A stretch of 51,530 nt of DNA from a virus: IMG/VR virus record IMGVR_UViG_3300015360_000058, positions 1-51,530 of that record. One strand, 5' to 3'. The position numbers and the translations under genes are program-made. Of this stretch, positions 49,449 through 51,530 are shown piece after piece (within the stretch, counting starts at the first letter, position 1; each line of letters opens with the position of its first letter). The notes under the pieces were generated by a model. That model saw nothing but the letters and a program-made list of their open reading frames with translations, was not told the DNA's origin and did not search any database.

Positions 49449-50063
49449 ATGGCGATTAATCCGAACGCACTCACCACGCTGGTGAACGCCAAAAGTCACC
49501 TGTCGATTAAGCCGGACGACAACACTATGAACACTCGCGTGGAGTTATTTATTAACGCCGCCTCGCAGCGAATAGAGACGTACACCGCACGAAAGCTCGT
49601 CGACCAAGGCACGATCACGGAACTGCAACATGGACGTAGCACGAACCTGATCCTTTTAAAAGAGTTCCCAGTCATAGCGATAACGGAGCTACGTATCGAC
49701 GACGGTACGCACCTCTTTACGGCAGCCGAAACGCTAGTTGCGGCGACGCAGTATTCGGTCGGCGACGATAGAAATTGTTTAATAGCTAATACCGGCATTT
49801 TTCCTAACGGTTATAATAACGTCCGTGTTCAGTATAGGGCCGGTTACGTGACCGTGCCTGCCGACCTGGAGTTGGCTTGCCTATGGTTTGTCGAATGGTT
49901 TTATAGGCATCGTGACCGAGCCGACATGGGCCGCACGACGTCGTCGAAAGGTGACGAGTCGGTCGGAATTTTAGACGCAGCACCGCGCATGATCATGGAG
50001 ATTCTCGGCGACTACAAACGCACCGAGATGGCGTTCACGAGTGCGCCGACGAGGAACTATTAG
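49449..50063 (+). CDS. Head-tail connector protein
   Basis: The 204-residue protein starts behind AAGGGAGG. It shows the gp6-like connector pattern: LVNAKSHLSIKPDDNTMNTR at the start, INAASQRIETYTARKLV, LLKEFPVIAITELRID and RVQYRAGYVTVPADLELAC. It forms a ring below the portal that seals the head and receives the tail. It is followed by the neck and terminator genes. Confidence 0.82.
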   Translation: MAINPNALTTLVNAKSHLSIKPDDNTMNTRVELFINAASQRIETYTARKLVDQGTITELQHGRSTNLILLKEFPVIAITELRIDDGTHLFTAAETLVAATQYSVGDDRNCLIANTGIFPNGYNNVRVQYRAGYVTVPADLELACLWFVEWFYRHRDRADMGRTTSSKGDESVGILDAAPRMIMEILGDYKRTEMAFTSAPTRNY

Positions 50064-50066
50064 GCT

Positions 50067-50534
50067 ATGGCGAACAGTTCCGTCGACTCGATCATTGCCA
50101 AAATATCTAAGAAGATATCTGCCCTCGCGCCCGGTTCCGAAAACATCCGCCGCGCCTTGACACTGATAGGTATTAGGGTTCAGGCCGACACGGCGCTTAA
50201 CATCCGTCGCCGAGGGTTGATCGATAAAGGTCGCCTTATCAACTCGATCCGCTACGAACTCTATAACCAAGGCGGCAAGGCGGGCGTTAAAGTCGGGTCG
50301 TTCGGCGTACCGTATGCCGCCGTTCACGAGTTTGGTTTTAGTGGTAGCGTTAATATTCGCTCATACCAACGCACGATGACGACGGTTTTCGGGCGTCTCG
50401 TCGACCCGAGGAAAGTAACCATCGGAGCGCACAGTCGTAAAATGCGTATACCAGCGCGGCCCTACCTTCGCCCGGCGGTTAGGGCGAACACGAACTATAT
50501 TATCGACCAGATGAGAAGGGCCTTACAAACATGA
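50067..50534 (+). CDS. HK97 gp10-like head-tail joining protein
   Basis: The 155-residue protein has the gp10 pattern: DTALNIRRRGLIDKGRLINS, VGSFGVPYAAVHEFG and RPYLRPAVRAN. It completes the neck between head and tail. The start follows the connector gene by four bases and the end overlaps the tail terminator gene. Confidence 0.85.
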   Translation: MANSSVDSIIAKISKKISALAPGSENIRRALTLIGIRVQADTALNIRRRGLIDKGRLINSIRYELYNQGGKAGVKVGSFGVPYAAVHEFGFSGSVNIRSYQRTMTTVFGRLVDPRKVTIGAHSRKMRIPARPYLRPAVRANTNYIIDQMRRALQT

Positions 50535-51004
50535 CTAACCCGACGCAGACGCAGTTTGTAATCAAGTGCATGAAGACCATTATCAGCGAAGCTCTGGTGT
50601 CTAAGCTAGAGCTCGTGCGGTCTCTTAACTACATATCATTTGACAAGATTAAGTTACTGCAAAGCGATTTTCACGAGCACGAACTCCCGGCCTGTCAAAT
50701 TATTGACGTCGCTGAGACGGTTAACCACGAGCAGTCTAGGACTAAAAACACGTGGCAGCTGTCTATCGAGATCGTCGATAAAACGACGGAATCTAGGTCG
50801 GTAGGCCAAACCGACATGTGGAACCTTGAGTATGAGATTAAAAGAAAGCTATGGGCCGACCCGACGCTAGGCATACAGGGCAAGGGGTTCCAGCATATAC
50901 GCATGCTCGGCAGCGCTACGGACCTTCATATTTTGGAACCATTTTATTTTGCAAGATTAGACTTCGAGGCCTTATACTATGAGCACATAGTAAGAGACTG
51001 TTAA
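50531..51004 (+). CDS. Tail terminator-like protein
   Basis: The 157-residue protein overlaps the gp10-like gene by ATGA. It has an alpha/beta layout with LPACQIIDVAETVNHEQSR and LDFEALYY near the end, the profile of tail terminator or minor tail proteins. It caps the tube at the head end and sets the joining surface. The gene immediately precedes the tail tube gene, which supports this assignment. Confidence 0.7.
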   Translation: MTNPTQTQFVIKCMKTIISEALVSKLELVRSLNYISFDKIKLLQSDFHEHELPACQIIDVAETVNHEQSRTKNTWQLSIEIVDKTTESRSVGQTDMWNLEYEIKRKLWADPTLGIQGKGFQHIRMLGSATDLHILEPFYFARLDFEALYYEHIVRDC

Positions 51005-51037
51005 AACCAAAACTTTTTCCAAGGAAGGAAAATAGAA

Positions 51038-51530
51038 ATGGCTAAGAATTATAAAGCTATTTATACGTCGACGAGTGACTCGAACGCATTAGAGCAGGGT
51101 TTTTACCTTAAAAAGGAAACCACTAAAGGCACCCTAATCGCCCCCCAACCTACCGACTTTCTTTTTACTTTACCGGGCGGCTCGATCGCGTTTAACCAGC
51201 CTTTCGAATCCAGTCCTCAGCGGTCTGGACGTCACCACACGAATATTATTAAGAAGAAAAAAGAATGCGGATGGAGCTTCTCTACCTACTTCAACATCAA
51301 CGAAGCTCTCGGCGCGGCATCTTCCGCCGAGATCGACGCCCCTGTACGTCAACTCTTTAAGTCCCTACTCGGCAAAGAAGACGCTACGGCGGGCGCGGTA
51401 TACGACTCATCGATAGCGCCGGACGACACGTTTACCCTGTTTGAAGTTGGCGACTTGTGGTGTCGACAAACTCGTGGCGCGTTTGTCATGGACGGAACGA
51501 TCAACCTTCCCGGCGACGGCGAAGCCATGG
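51038..51530 (+). CDS. Tail tube (major tail) protein, N-terminal part, cut by the window edge
   Basis: Open from the ATG at 51038, behind AAGGAAGG, to the right edge. The 164 visible residues include GFYLKKETTKGTLIAPQPT, an N-terminal start common in phage tail tube proteins, and GAFVMDGTINLPGDGEAM at the edge. The gene order (terminator, then tube) matches siphoviruses. The left edge of the window holds a matching C-terminal part, so this is probably the same gene cut by circular permutation. Confidence 0.75.
   Translation, partial: MAKNYKAIYTSTSDSNALEQGFYLKKETTKGTLIAPQPTDFLFTLPGGSIAFNQPFESSPQRSGRHHTNIIKKKKECGWSFSTYFNINEALGAASSAEIDAPVRQLFKSLLGKEDATAGAVYDSSIAPDDTFTLFEVGDLWCRQTRGAFVMDGTINLPGDGEAM

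Noticed and set aside
1-51530. tRNA genes, integrase and attachment sites
   Set aside because: I looked for cloverleaf-like arms, CCA ends and recombinase motifs and found none that I could support.

Overview
This window is almost certainly a nearly complete genome of a tailed, siphovirus-type double-stranded DNA phage, about 51.5 kb and circularly permuted. Gene order runs small terminase, large terminase, portal, protease/scaffold, capsid, connectors, tail terminator and tail tube up to the right edge. The left edge resumes inside a tail-tube gene and continues with tail chaperones, tape measure, distal tail, hub and fibers. The two edges are therefore probably two parts of one tail-tube gene. 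The host is probably a diderm bacterium: three predicted lipoproteins and an amidase-based lysis module are present. Phage-borne trypsin-like and papain-like proteases recall protease-rich predatory bacteria such as Bdellovibrionota, but this host guess is weak. No integrase and no tRNA gene was seen.

Layout. 1-12.9 kb: tail tube end, terminator, G/GT tail chaperones with an A9 slippery site, a 1260-residue tape measure, distal tail protein, hub and fibers; the fiber C-terminus is out of frame. 12.9-15.3 kb: lipoprotein, HTH-only LysR-like protein, holin-like protein and Zn amidase. 15.3-19.3 kb: an AT-rich cassette for guanine modification of DNA (QueD, QueE, FolE, a QueD paralog lacking the catalytic Cys, a DpdA-like transglycosylase, a ParB-domain protein and a YhhQ/VUT transporter), with no QueC. 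19.2-27.7 kb: small early genes, YqaJ exonuclease on the minus strand divergent from a small HTH protein, a Sak4-like ATPase, an SSB-like protein, an SF2 helicase, a VRR-NUC nuclease and a Toprim primase-helicase.

27.7-28.4 kb: a gene-free region with nested inverted CTTAC iterons around an AT/microsatellite core, the likely replication origin. 28.4-33 kb: many small overlapping accessory genes, including a paralog family whose shared ending carries the ribosome-binding site of the next gene. 33-37.3 kb: small terminase, HNH-like protein, metallophosphoesterase, minimal metalloprotease, glycosyltransferase-like protein and secreted proteins. 37.3-39.3 kb: a minus-strand lipoprotein-protease pair with its own terminator. 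39.3-51.5 kb: DNA packaging, head and connector genes.

How it may work together. FolE, QueD and QueE should make 7-carboxy-7-deazaguanine from GTP. The Cys-less QueD paralog may convert it further, and the DpdA-like enzyme, possibly guided by the ParB protein, would exchange it for guanine in phage DNA and so protect the DNA from host restriction. Recombination (YqaJ, Sak4, SSB-like) and replication (primase-helicase plus iteron origin) form the early block. A shared TTGTTAT/ATAACAA operator may link control of the two regions.
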